Source of the DNA: Terrimesophilobacter sp963702165
GTDB taxonomy: Bacteria; Actinomycetota; Actinomycetes; Actinomycetales; Microbacteriaceae
Reading direction: 5' to 3'
DNA length: 64,000 nt
Assembly (NCBI GenBank): GCA_963702165.1
Contig: OY969722.1
Coordinates: 930,001-994,000, forward strand
Made by a program: the position numbers and the translations under genes. How positions within the stretch are numbered: position 1 is the stretch's first letter; each line of letters opens with the position of its first letter. Positions 17,073 through 25,653 of the stretch are shown one piece after another. The notes below the pieces were generated by a model. The model was given only the letters and a program-made list of their open reading frames with translations. It searched no databases and was not told the origin of the DNA.

Positions 17073-18497
17073 ATGTTCCGCGATCCCTCGGAAGTCCTGA
17101 CGTTCATCAAGGAGACGGAGGTCAAGTTCCTCGACATCCGCTTCACCGACCTGCCGGGTGTGCAGCAGCACTTCAACATCCCCGCGTCGACCGTGGACGA
17201 GGACTTCTTCACCGTGGGGCAGCTTTTCGATGGCTCGTCCATCCGCGGTTTCGCGAGCATCCACGAGTCGGACATGCAGCTGATCCCCGATGTGTCGACC
17301 GCCTACATCGACCCTTTCCGCATGGAGCGCACGCTCATCATGCTGTTCGACATCCACAACCCGCGCAACGGCGAGGTATACGGGCGCGACCCGCGGCAGG
17401 TGGCCAAGAAGGCCGAGAAGTACCTCGCCTCCACCGGCATCGCCGACACCGCCTTCTTCGCCCCCGAGGCGGAGTTCTACATCTTCGACGACGTGCGGTA
17501 CGAGACCAAGCAGAACCAGAGCTACTTCTACGTCGACTCCAGCGAGGGTGCGTGGAACTCCGGGCGCGTCGAGGAGGGCGGCAACCTCGCCAACAAGACG
17601 CCGTTCAAGGGCGGATACTTCCCGGTCAGCCCCGTCGACCAGCACGCGGACCTGCGTGACGACATCGTGCTCAAGCTCGAGGACGCCGGCCTGCAGGTGG
17701 AGCGCTCGCACCACGAGGTGGGCACCGCCGGTCAGGGCGAGATCAACTACCGCTTCGACACCATGGTGGCCGCGGCCGACGACATCCTGAAGTTCAAGTA
17801 CATCGTCAAGAACACCGCCACCGAGTGGGGCAAGACCGCGACGTTCATGCCGAAGCCGCTCTTCGGTGACAACGGTTCCGGCATGCACGTGCACCAGTCG
17901 CTGTGGAGCGAGGGCAAGCCGCTGTTCTACGACGAGACCGGCTACGGCGGGCTCTCCGACATCGCGCGCTGGTACATCGGCGGCCTTCTGAAGCACGCGC
18001 CGGCGCTGCTCGCGTTCACCAACCCGAGCATCAACAGCTTCCGCCGGCTGGTCCCGGGGTTCGAGGCTCCGGTCAACCTGGTCTACTCGGCAGGCAACCG
18101 CTCGGCCGCCATCCGGATTCCGATCACCGGCACCAATCCGAAGGCCAAGCGCATCGAGTTCCGTGCACCGGATGCCTCGGGCAACCCGTACCTGGCGTTC
18201 GCCGCCCAGCTCATGGCCGGAATCGACGGCATCCGGAACAAGATCGAGCCGCTCGAGCCGATCGACAAGGACCTCTACGAGCTGCCGCCTGAGGAGGCGC
18301 GCAACATCCCGCAGCTGCCGGGCTCGCTCGAGGCGGCGCTCGAGGCGCTCGAGGAAGACAACGACTTCCTGACCGCCGGCGGAGTGTTCACGCAGGACCT
18401 CATCGAGACCTGGATCGCGTACAAGCGGGAGAAGGAGCTGCTTCCGCTCGCGCAGCGCCCGCACCCGTACGAGTACGAGCTGTACTTCGGGGTGTAG
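17073..18497 (+). CDS. glnA: Glutamine synthetase type I (main, adenylylation-regulated)
   Basis: Assimilates ammonium by making glutamine from glutamate and ATP; forms dodecamers. The 474-residue protein carries FDGSSIRGF near residue 52, FAPEAEFYIFD, EVGTAGQGEINYRFDT, MPKPLFGDNGSGMHVHQS and RIPITGTNPKAKRIEFRAPD. NKIEPLEPIDKDLYELPPEE near 400 contains the adenylylation tyrosine used by GlnE. AAAAAGGAG ends 8 nt before the ATG, which sets the start; an in-frame opening of 178 further codons upstream lies in the promoter and RDD region and is not real. The GlnR-like box suggests nitrogen-dependent transcription, and glnE lies just downstream on the other strand. Confidence 0.97.
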   Translation: MFRDPSEVLTFIKETEVKFLDIRFTDLPGVQQHFNIPASTVDEDFFTVGQLFDGSSIRGFASIHESDMQLIPDVSTAYIDPFRMERTLIMLFDIHNPRNGEVYGRDPRQVAKKAEKYLASTGIADTAFFAPEAEFYIFDDVRYETKQNQSYFYVDSSEGAWNSGRVEEGGNLANKTPFKGGYFPVSPVDQHADLRDDIVLKLEDAGLQVERSHHEVGTAGQGEINYRFDTMVAAADDILKFKYIVKNTATEWGKTATFMPKPLFGDNGSGMHVHQSLWSEGKPLFYDETGYGGLSDIARWYIGGLLKHAPALLAFTNPSINSFRRLVPGFEAPVNLVYSAGNRSAAIRIPITGTNPKAKRIEFRAPDASGNPYLAFAAQLMAGIDGIRNKIEPLEPIDKDLYELPPEEARNIPQLPGSLEAALEALEEDNDFLTAGGVFTQDLIETWIAYKREKELLPLAQRPHPYEYELYFGV

Positions 18498-18520
18498 CCG
18501 GGCCTCGCAGGCGGTCGCGC

Positions 18521-18588
18521 CACGCGCGGGTCGAATTGCCAGGCGCGGGTCGAATTCGACCCGCGCGTGGGGGTTCGACCCGCGCATG
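18521..18588. repeat. Palindromic intergenic repeat, copy 1 (glnA/glnE)
   Basis: About 68 bp of nested inverted repeats built from GCGGGTCGAATT and TTCGACCCGC units. It lies between the convergent glnA and glnE genes. A near-identical copy lies at 52088-52157, also between convergent genes. Further GCTC(A/G)ACCA(C)CGGG motifs follow at 18602-18637. It probably terminates transcription from both sides. Confidence 0.75.
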
Positions 18589-18623
18589 CGGTCAAGCGGG
18601 GGCTCGACCACCGGGAGCGGCGC

Positions 18624-21545
18624 TCAACCAGCGGGGGACGCGGCGTAGAAGGTGCGCTCGAAGACCTGCCGTGCGCGCCGTGTCACACGCAGGTAGTCGT
18701 CCTCCAGCCGGCTCGCCGACCCAGCGGGATACCCCATCAGGCGGGCGACGCCCTCCAACTGCACCCTGTCCGCTGGCAGCACGTCCGAGGTCTTCGACGT
18801 CCACAGCATGAGCGCGGACCGCGTCCGTGAGGCGAACAGCCACGCCCTGCGCAGCATCTCAGCATCCTCGGCCGTCAGCAGGCCCGCGTCGACGGCAGCC
18901 GCGAGTGCGCCCAGTGTCGACGTCGTGCGCAAGGACGGCACCTCCGCAGCCTTGGCGAGCTGCAGCGACTGGACAAGCCACTCGACGTCACTCAGCGAGC
19001 CGCGGCCGAGCTTCAGGTGCCTGGTCGGGTCAGCGCCCTGCGGCAGCCGCTCCGCCTCTACGCGCGCCTTGATTCGCTTCACCTCGCGGATGTCGTGCTC
19101 GCCCAGCCCCTCCGGGTACCGCACCTCGTCGGCGACGGCCTCGAACCCGCGCAGCAGCTCAGCGTCCCCTGCGACCCCGCGGGCGCGGAGCAGCGCTTGC
19201 GCCTCCCAGGTCAGCGACCAGCGCTCGTAGTAGGCGCGGTACGCCTCGAGCGAGCGCACCACCGGGCCGTTCCGACCCTCGGGGCGCAGTCCGGTGTCGA
19301 GCTCCAACGGCACCGAGAAGTCTTCTGTCAGAGCGCCCAGCGCACGCACGACCTCGCCGGCGCGCACCCTGGCCGCCTCTGGCTCCGCACCGGCAGGGCG
19401 GTACACGTACAACACGTCGGCGTCAGAGCCGAAACCGAGTTCGCGCCCGCCGTACCGTCCCATCGCAATGACCCCGAACTCGATGCCGTCGGGCTCTGGC
19501 CGGGCAATGCGCAGCGCACCCCGGATAGTCGCGGTCATCACATCGGTGAGCGCGCGCCCCAACTCGTCGACGCTGAGCAGCCCTAAGATGCTTGCAATCG
19601 CCGCCCGCAGGATCTCTCGCCGACGCACCGTGCGCACCCCGGCCGCCGCCGCATCCGGATCGTCGCCGTGACGGCCGATGATCGCCTCACCCTCCTCGAT
19701 CAGCTGGTCGAGGGTTCTCGGTGCGAGATCCGCATCCACTTCGAGCCAGGCAACCGCCTCGGGGATCGTGAGGAACAGGTCGCTGACGAAGCGCGAACTC
19801 GACAGAACCTGCGTCAGCCGATGCGCCGCGCCGGACGAATCCCGCAGCATCCGCAGGTACCAGTGCGACTCCCCCAGCCGCTCGCTCAGCCGGCGGAAGA
19901 CCAGCAGCCCATGGTCGGGGTCGGCGCCGTCGGCGAACCACTGCAGCATGACCGGAAGCAGGTTGCGTTGAATGATCGCCCGGCGGGAGATGCCGGCGGT
20001 CAGCGCACCGATGTGCCGCAGCGCGCCTGCGGGGTCGACGAAGCCAATCGCCGCGAGGCGCGCCACCGCCTGATCGCTGGTCAGCGCGAAGTCCTCGTCA
20101 GGCAGCGCGGCGACGGCCGACAGCAGCGGCCGGTAGAACAGCCTTTCGTGCAGGCTCCGAACCTGGGTCTTGGTGCGCTGCCAGCGCGCTGTGAGCTCCG
20201 GCTCGTTCGCCGCGACACCGGATGCGCGAGCAAGCACGCGCAACGCTTCCGGATCGCGCGGCATCAGATGGGTGCGACTGAGTCCCGCGAGCTGCAGGCG
20301 ATGCTCGAGCAGCCGCAGGAATCGGTAGTGGTCAGCGAACTCGGCCGCCTCCGCGCGCCCGATGTAGCCGCGCTCCGCCAGCGCCTTCAGCGCGGGCAGG
20401 GTCGCGCGCTGGCGCACCTCGGCGTCCGTCTGCCCGTGCACCAACTGCAGCAACTGGATGGTGAACTCGATGTCCCGCAGTCCGCCCGGTCCGAGCTTGA
20501 GCTGAACATCCCGCTGTGCGGCGGGAATGTTGGCCGTCACGCGCTCACGCATCCCCTGCACCGACTCGACGAAATTCTCACGCGACGCGCTCGACCAGAC
20601 GAACGGGGCAACGCTCTCGCAGTAGCGCTCCCCCAGTTCCCGGTCGCCCGCAAGCGGCCGGGCCTTCAGCAGCGCCTGGAACTCCCATCCCTTCGCCCAG
20701 CGCTCGTAGTAGGCGACATGCGACTCGAGGGTGCGCACCAGCGCTCCATCCCGCCCCTCCGGCCGCAGGTTGGCGTCCAGATCCCACAGCGCGGGCTCGC
20801 TCGACGGTCCGCTCAGGATGTGCGTGAGTTGCTTTGCCAGGCGGGTGCCGAGCTCCACCGCCCGGTCGCCGGCCAGGTCGCCGGATGCCTGGGCTACGTA
20901 GATCACGTCGACATCGCTCAGGTAGTTCAACTCGCGCGCGCCGGCTTTACCCATGCCGATGACGGCGAGGCGCGTGGCGGCGAGCTCCTGCGTGTCGCCC
21001 GCGACGCTCCCGCGGGCCACGTCCAACGCGACGTCCAAAGCGGCGCCGGCCAGGTCGGCGAGCGTCGCAGCGACAGAGTCGACCGCGCCGATCGGATCCT
21101 CCTGCTCAACATCCCATGCGGCGATGCGCGCGAGTTCGCGCCGGTACCGGACACGCAGCGCTTCGACGGCGGCTTCTGGCGCGCTGCCCTGCACCCCCGC
21201 GAGCAGACTCGCGTGCAGGCTCTCGGCATCCGGTAGTCGCTGCACCCGACTCGACAGCACGTCCAGCTCGTCCGGGTGCCGCGCGAAGAACTCCGCAAGC
21301 CCCGCCGACGCCCCGAGGACTCGGATCAGCCGAACCGCGGCATCCGGATCCGCCAGCAGGGCGTCCACTTCGCCACCGCGCTCGCGCAGCCGCAACAGCT
21401 CACGCAGCGCCTGGTCGGGGTCGGCAGCGCGTCCGAACAGCGCATGCAGCGCCGGCTCGACCTGCTCCAGGAGCCGTTGCGCGTCGCGCAGGTCGCTGAA
21501 CCCGAGCCGAGCCAGGTCGGTGAGCGATGTGCGACCGCGCGACAT
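18624..21545 (-). CDS. glnE: Bifunctional glutamine synthetase adenylyltransferase/deadenylylase
   Basis: Adds AMP to, or removes it from, the regulatory tyrosine of GlnA according to nitrogen status. The 973-residue protein has two nucleotidyltransferase domains: the deadenylylase one with NYLSDVDVIYV near residue 210, and the adenylylating one with FGSDADVLYVYRP near 705. GlnE/GlnD-type helical regions lie between and after them (ITRELRQ-like HLKLGRGSLSDVEWLVQ near 860). The start at 21545 gives the family N-terminus (SLTDLARLGFSDL). The start is 5 bp beyond the glnA2 stop, so the two genes are co-transcribed. The target GlnA is encoded on the opposite strand right downstream. Confidence 0.95.
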   Translation of the reverse strand: MSRGRTSLTDLARLGFSDLRDAQRLLEQVEPALHALFGRAADPDQALRELLRLRERGGEVDALLADPDAAVRLIRVLGASAGLAEFFARHPDELDVLSSRVQRLPDAESLHASLLAGVQGSAPEAAVEALRVRYRRELARIAAWDVEQEDPIGAVDSVAATLADLAGAALDVALDVARGSVAGDTQELAATRLAVIGMGKAGARELNYLSDVDVIYVAQASGDLAGDRAVELGTRLAKQLTHILSGPSSEPALWDLDANLRPEGRDGALVRTLESHVAYYERWAKGWEFQALLKARPLAGDRELGERYCESVAPFVWSSASRENFVESVQGMRERVTANIPAAQRDVQLKLGPGGLRDIEFTIQLLQLVHGQTDAEVRQRATLPALKALAERGYIGRAEAAEFADHYRFLRLLEHRLQLAGLSRTHLMPRDPEALRVLARASGVAANEPELTARWQRTKTQVRSLHERLFYRPLLSAVAALPDEDFALTSDQAVARLAAIGFVDPAGALRHIGALTAGISRRAIIQRNLLPVMLQWFADGADPDHGLLVFRRLSERLGESHWYLRMLRDSSGAAHRLTQVLSSSRFVSDLFLTIPEAVAWLEVDADLAPRTLDQLIEEGEAIIGRHGDDPDAAAAGVRTVRRREILRAAIASILGLLSVDELGRALTDVMTATIRGALRIARPEPDGIEFGVIAMGRYGGRELGFGSDADVLYVYRPAGAEPEAARVRAGEVVRALGALTEDFSVPLELDTGLRPEGRNGPVVRSLEAYRAYYERWSLTWEAQALLRARGVAGDAELLRGFEAVADEVRYPEGLGEHDIREVKRIKARVEAERLPQGADPTRHLKLGRGSLSDVEWLVQSLQLAKAAEVPSLRTTSTLGALAAAVDAGLLTAEDAEMLRRAWLFASRTRSALMLWTSKTSDVLPADRVQLEGVARLMGYPAGSASRLEDDYLRVTRRARQVFERTFYAASPAG

Positions 21546-21550
21546 GGCGG

Positions 21551-22891
21551 TCAGAGGGCGTGCAGGTTCGTGCGCAGTTCGTACGGCGTCACCTGGCTGC
21601 GGTACTCCGCCCATTCGCGACGTTTGTTCTTGAGCACGTAGTTGAAGACCTGCTCGCCCAGCGTCTCCGCGATCAGCTCCGACTCCTCCATGAGCGAAAT
21701 GGCGCTGTCGAGACTGGTCGGCAGCGACCGGTAGCCGAGGGCACGCCGCTCAGAGTCGGTGAGCTCCCACACGTTATCCTCGGCCTCCGGCGGGAGCTCG
21801 TAGCCGTTCTCGATGCCCTTGAGCCCTGCGGCGAGAATCACCGAGAACGCCAGATACGGATTCGCGGCGGAGTCCAGCGCGCGGTACTCGACGCGCGAGC
21901 TCTGCCCCTTGGACGGCTTGTACAGCGGCACCCGGACGAGCGCGGAGCGGTTGTTGTGCCCCCAGCACACGAAGCTCGGGGCTTCGTCGCCGCTCCACAG
22001 CCGCTTGTATGAGTTCACGAACTGGTTGGTGATGGCTGTGATCTCCGGCGCGTGCTTCAGCAGTCCGGCGATGAACTGGCGACCGATCTTGGAGAGCTGG
22101 TACTCGGCGCCGGCCTCGAAGAACGCGTTGGTGTCGCCCTCGAACAGCGACACGTGCGTGTGCATCCCGGATCCCGGCTGCCCGATGAGCGGCTTGGGCA
22201 TGAACGTCGCGTACACACCCTGCTCGATCGCAACCTCTTTGATGACGGTGCGGAAGGTCATGATGTTGTCGGCCATGGTCAGCGCGTCCGCGTAACGCAG
22301 GTCGATCTCGTTCTGGCCGGGGCCGCCCTCATGGTGGCTGAACTCGACCGAGATGCCGAGATCCTCGAGCATCCGCACGGATGCCCGGCGGAAGTCATGC
22401 GCGGTGCCGCCGGGGACATTGTCGAAATAGCCGGCGGAGTCGACCGGCGTCGGCTGGCCGTCCTTGCCCAGCTTGGAGCTCTTCAGCAGGTAGAACTCGA
22501 TCTCCGGATGCGTGTAGAAGGTGAACCCGCGCTCGGCCGCCTTTTCGAGGTTGCGCTTCAGCACATTGCGGGGGTCTGCGACGGCGGGTTGCCCGTCCGG
22601 TGTGCTGATGTCGCAGAACATCCGCGCGGTGGCATCTTCCTCGCCCCGCCACGGCAGGATCTGGAAGGTCGCCGGGTCCGGGTGCAGCAGCACATCCGCC
22701 TCGTACGCGCGCGTGAGGCCCTCGATCGCGGATCCGTCGATTCCGACGCCCTCTGCGAACGCTCCCTCGACCTCGGCCGGGGCGATAGCAACAGACTTCA
22801 GTGTGCCGATGACATCCGTGAACCACAGTCGTACGAACTTGACGCCGCGTTCCTCGATTGTGCGCAGAACGAAGTCTTGCTGCTTGTCCAT
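21551..22891 (-). CDS. glnA2: Glutamine synthetase GlnA2 (type I, lacks adenylylation Tyr)
   Basis: A second type I glutamine synthetase of 446 residues. It has IDGSAIEGLTRAYEADVLL, THPEIEFYLL, EFSHHEGGPGQNEIDLRYA, MPKPLIGQPGSGMHTHVS and LVRVPLYKPSKGQSSRVEYRALD. At the adenylylation site the sequence is DNVWELTDSE, so tyrosine is replaced by tryptophan. This protein therefore should not be regulated by GlnE even though the two are in one operon. Actinobacterial GlnA2 is usually dispensable. The ATG at 22891 follows GAGGAG with only 3 nt spacing and a GATAAT -10-like box 9 nt upstream, so the leader is very short. Confidence 0.93.
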   Translation of the reverse strand: MDKQQDFVLRTIEERGVKFVRLWFTDVIGTLKSVAIAPAEVEGAFAEGVGIDGSAIEGLTRAYEADVLLHPDPATFQILPWRGEEDATARMFCDISTPDGQPAVADPRNVLKRNLEKAAERGFTFYTHPEIEFYLLKSSKLGKDGQPTPVDSAGYFDNVPGGTAHDFRRASVRMLEDLGISVEFSHHEGGPGQNEIDLRYADALTMADNIMTFRTVIKEVAIEQGVYATFMPKPLIGQPGSGMHTHVSLFEGDTNAFFEAGAEYQLSKIGRQFIAGLLKHAPEITAITNQFVNSYKRLWSGDEAPSFVCWGHNNRSALVRVPLYKPSKGQSSRVEYRALDSAANPYLAFSVILAAGLKGIENGYELPPEAEDNVWELTDSERRALGYRSLPTSLDSAISLMEESELIAETLGEQVFNYVLKNKRREWAEYRSQVTPYELRTNLHAL

Positions 22892-22900
22892 GAGCTCCTC

Positions 22901-22906
22901 ATTATC
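22901..22906 (-). promoter_or_regulatory. -10 box of glnA2
   Basis: GATAAT, with 9 nt (containing GAGGAG) to the ATG. Part of a 47-bp divergent promoter region shared with nadE. Confidence 0.45.
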
Positions 22907-22925
22907 GGCCCCGCGTAACCGCTAT

Positions 22926-22931
22926 TAGGCT
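22926..22931 (+). promoter_or_regulatory. -10 box of nadE (leaderless)
   Basis: TAGGCT followed by 7 nt and the ATG at 22939. The same hexamer at the same spacing is used by panB. Confidence 0.55.
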
Positions 22932-22938
22932 ACTGGCT

Positions 22939-24669
22939 ATGCCCCGACTCCGCTTGGCGCTGGCCCAGACCAACCCCGTTGTCGGGGACATCTCCGGGAA
23001 CTCGGCCGGGCTGCGTGCAGCGGTGGCGAAAGCGGCCGAAGCCGGCGCCGACCTGGTGGCGGCCGGCGAGATGGCGATCACCGGGTATCCGATCGAGGAC
23101 CTGGCTTCGCGTCCCGCCTTCCTGAGCGCAGCACGCGCGGCGGTGAGCGACCTGGCCCGGCAGCTCGAAGAGGACGGCTACGGCGACCTCGCGGTCGTCG
23201 TCGGGCATCCGGATGGCCCGTTCGAGCCTCGCCTGACCGGCACCAGCAACGCCCCCACCGCGATCGCCAAGAATTCGGCCAGCGTGCTGCAGCACGGCCG
23301 CGTGGTGGCGGTGTACTCCAAGCATCACCTGCCCAACTACGCGGTGTTCGACGAGTTCCGCTCCTTCATCCCTGGCGACGAGCTGCTCGTGCTGCGGATC
23401 AAGGGCGTGGATGTCGCACTCATCATCTGCGAGGACCTCTGGCGCGACGGCGGACCGGTCGGTCGGGTGCTGGATGCTGATGCCGGACTGCTGCTGGTCA
23501 TCAATGCGTCGCCGTTCGAACGCGACAAGGACGAGCTGCGGCTCCCACTGGTCACCCGGCGCGCCACCGAGACCGACACGATCGTCGCCTACGTCAACAT
23601 CGTCGGCGGTCAGGACGACCTGGTCTTCGACGGCGACAGTGTCGTGGTGGACGAGACCGGGACGGTCATCGCCCACGCGCCCAAGTTCGCCGAACACCTG
23701 CTGGTCGTCGACGTCGATCCTGCTGCGGCGACGGATTCCGTGCTTCCGGCCGGGGTGCGTCGTGTCGAACTCGCCGCCTCCCAGCGCGAACAGCCGTCCA
23801 TCGAACCGGACCGCGCCGAGCCGTCGGACGACACCGAGGACATCTGGAACGCCCTCGTGCTCGGGGTGCGCGACTACGTCAACAAGAACGGCTTCCGCAG
23901 CGTCATCATGGGTCTCTCCGGCGGGATCGACTCCGCGGTGTGCGCTGCTGTGTGTGTCGACGCCATCGGTGCCGACAGGGTGTACGGGGTCGGCATGCCG
24001 AGCGCGTACAGCTCCGATCACTCACGCACCGACGCGGATGTGCTCGCCGACAACCTCGGACTGCACTACAGCGTCGAGGCCATCGCCGACCTGGTCGCAC
24101 CGGTGGAGAGCCAGCTCGCGCTCACCGGCGTCGCCGCGGAGAACCTGCAGGCACGCATCCGGGCGCTCATTCTGATGGGCAAGTCCAATATGGATGGGCA
24201 CCTCGTGATCACCACCGGCAACAAGACCGAGGTCGCGGTCGGCTACTCGACCATCTACGGCGACTCCGCCGGCGGGTATGCGCCGCTGAAGGACGTGCCG
24301 AAGACGCTCGTGTGGGCGCTGGCCCGATGGCGCAACGACGTGGCCGCCGCACGCGGGGAAACCCCGCCGATTCCGGAGAACTCGATCACGAAGCCCCCGA
24401 GCGCCGAGCTGCGCCCCGGCCAGGTCGACCAGGACTCGCTGCCGCCGTACGAGCTGCTCGACGGCATCCTGTACTCCTACATCGACCAGCGGATGGGACT
24501 GGACGAGATCGTCGCGGCCGGGTACGACCGCGCGACGGTGGAGGCGGTCATCCGGCTTGTCGACCGGTCGGAGTGGAAGCGCAGGCAGGGCGCGATCGGA
24601 CCGAAAGTCAGCGCGATGGCATTCGGACGCGACCGTCGCATGCCGATCACCATGCGACAGACCTGGTAG
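22939..24669 (+). CDS. nadE: Glutamine-dependent NAD+ synthetase
   Basis: Converts deamido-NAD to NAD with ATP, taking ammonia from glutamine. The 576-residue protein has an N-terminal nitrilase-type glutaminase with the catalytic triad visible: Glu in AAGEMAITGYP (~43), Lys in YSKHHLPNY (~127) and Cys in LIICEDLWR (~162). The synthetase domain has the pyrophosphate loop MGLSGGIDSAV (~324), GVGMPSAYSSDHS and TTGNKTEVAVGYSTIYGD. Its place beside glnA2 and gdhA fits a glutamine-dependent enzyme. The start follows the leaderless promoter spacing. Confidence 0.95.
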   Translation: MPRLRLALAQTNPVVGDISGNSAGLRAAVAKAAEAGADLVAAGEMAITGYPIEDLASRPAFLSAARAAVSDLARQLEEDGYGDLAVVVGHPDGPFEPRLTGTSNAPTAIAKNSASVLQHGRVVAVYSKHHLPNYAVFDEFRSFIPGDELLVLRIKGVDVALIICEDLWRDGGPVGRVLDADAGLLLVINASPFERDKDELRLPLVTRRATETDTIVAYVNIVGGQDDLVFDGDSVVVDETGTVIAHAPKFAEHLLVVDVDPAAATDSVLPAGVRRVELAASQREQPSIEPDRAEPSDDTEDIWNALVLGVRDYVNKNGFRSVIMGLSGGIDSAVCAAVCVDAIGADRVYGVGMPSAYSSDHSRTDADVLADNLGLHYSVEAIADLVAPVESQLALTGVAAENLQARIRALILMGKSNMDGHLVITTGNKTEVAVGYSTIYGDSAGGYAPLKDVPKTLVWALARWRNDVAAARGETPPIPENSITKPPSAELRPGQVDQDSLPPYELLDGILYSYIDQRMGLDEIVAAGYDRATVEAVIRLVDRSEWKRRQGAIGPKVSAMAFGRDRRMPITMRQTW

Positions 24670-24700
24670 CGATTTCCCCGCTCTCGCGAAACGCCCGCTA

Positions 24701-24706
24701 TAGGCT
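24701..24706 (+). promoter_or_regulatory. -10 box of panB (leaderless)
   Basis: TAGGCT followed by 7 nt and GTG at 24714. The next in-frame ATG at 24723 would need a 16-nt leader without a ribosome-binding site. Confidence 0.5.
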
Positions 24707-24713
24707 GACGTTC

Positions 24714-25556
24714 GTGACTTCAATGACGGATCCGACACCGGCCGAGACTCAAGCGAAGCTCAAGCGGGTGCGCACGCGGCACTTCCAATCCGCGAAAGAG
24801 AACGGCATCAAGATCCTGGGGCTCACCAGCTATGACTTCCTGAGCGCACAGATCTTCGACGAGGCCGGTGTCGACTTCCTCCTCGTCGGCGACTCGGCAG
24901 GCAACAACGTGCTCGGCTACGACACCACCCTCCCGGTCACGCTCGACGAACTCATTCCGCTCACCCGGGCCGTTGCCAACGCCGCAAAGCGCGCGTTCGT
25001 GATCGCCGACATGCCGTTCGGCTCCTACGAGACCGGTGCCGACGAGGCGCTGCACTCGGCGTTCCGCTTCATGAAGGAGACCGGCGCTCACGCCGTCAAG
25101 CTCGAGGGTGGCGAACGCAGCGCGGAGCAGATCCGGCGCATCGTTTCCGCTGGCATCCCGGTGATGGGGCACGTCGGCTTCACCCCGCAGAGCGAGCACG
25201 GTCTCGGCGGCCACATGATCCAGGGTCGCGGCGAGGGGCTCGAGCAGTTGCTTCGCGACGCGCACGCGGTACAGGATGCCGGCGCGTTCGCCGTCGTCCT
25301 CGAAATGGTGCCCGCAGAATCCGCGGCTCAAGTCACCAAGGAGCTGAGGATTCCGACCATCGGTGTCGGCGCTGGGCCGGATGTCGATGGACAACTGTTA
25401 GTGTGGACCGACTGGGCTGGCTTCACGACTGGCCGCATACCCAAGTTCGTACGCAAGTACGCTGACCTCCGCGGCATCCTCACGGATGCGGTCAACAACT
25501 ACCGGGCGGATGTCGAGAACGGCGCCTACCCCGGCCCCGAGCACAGCTACGAATAG
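24714..25556 (+). CDS. panB: 3-methyl-2-oxobutanoate hydroxymethyltransferase
   Basis: First step of pantothenate synthesis: transfers a hydroxymethyl group from methylene-tetrahydrofolate to 3-methyl-2-oxobutanoate. The 280-residue TIM-barrel protein has LTSYDFLSAQIFDEAGVD, the metal-binding Asp in LLVGDSAGNNVLGY, IADMPFGSYE, AVKLEGGERS, VMGHVGFTPQS, and IGVGAGPDVDGQLLV. GTG at 24714 is preferred on promoter spacing; ATG at 24723 is the alternative. It stands alone, 44 bp after nadE, and ends in two hairpins. Confidence 0.95.
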   Translation: MTSMTDPTPAETQAKLKRVRTRHFQSAKENGIKILGLTSYDFLSAQIFDEAGVDFLLVGDSAGNNVLGYDTTLPVTLDELIPLTRAVANAAKRAFVIADMPFGSYETGADEALHSAFRFMKETGAHAVKLEGGERSAEQIRRIVSAGIPVMGHVGFTPQSEHGLGGHMIQGRGEGLEQLLRDAHAVQDAGAFAVVLEMVPAESAAQVTKELRIPTIGVGAGPDVDGQLLVWTDWAGFTTGRIPKFVRKYADLRGILTDAVNNYRADVENGAYPGPEHSYE

Positions 25557-25561
25557 TCACA

Positions 25562-25602
25562 AATAGCGCTGGAGCTATTGGCGAAGGCCAACTCCGGCCT
25601 TC
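25562..25602 (+). terminator. Double hairpin after panB
   Basis: Two inverted repeats in tandem: AATAGC/GCTATT (25562-25579) and GAAGGCC/GGCCTTC (25583-25602). There is no T-run, so this is a weak or processing-type terminator. Confidence 0.45.
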
Positions 25603-25653
25603 CCGCGCGCAGAACTAGATGGCAGATTCGCGCAGACACCCGGAAGGCCTTAC

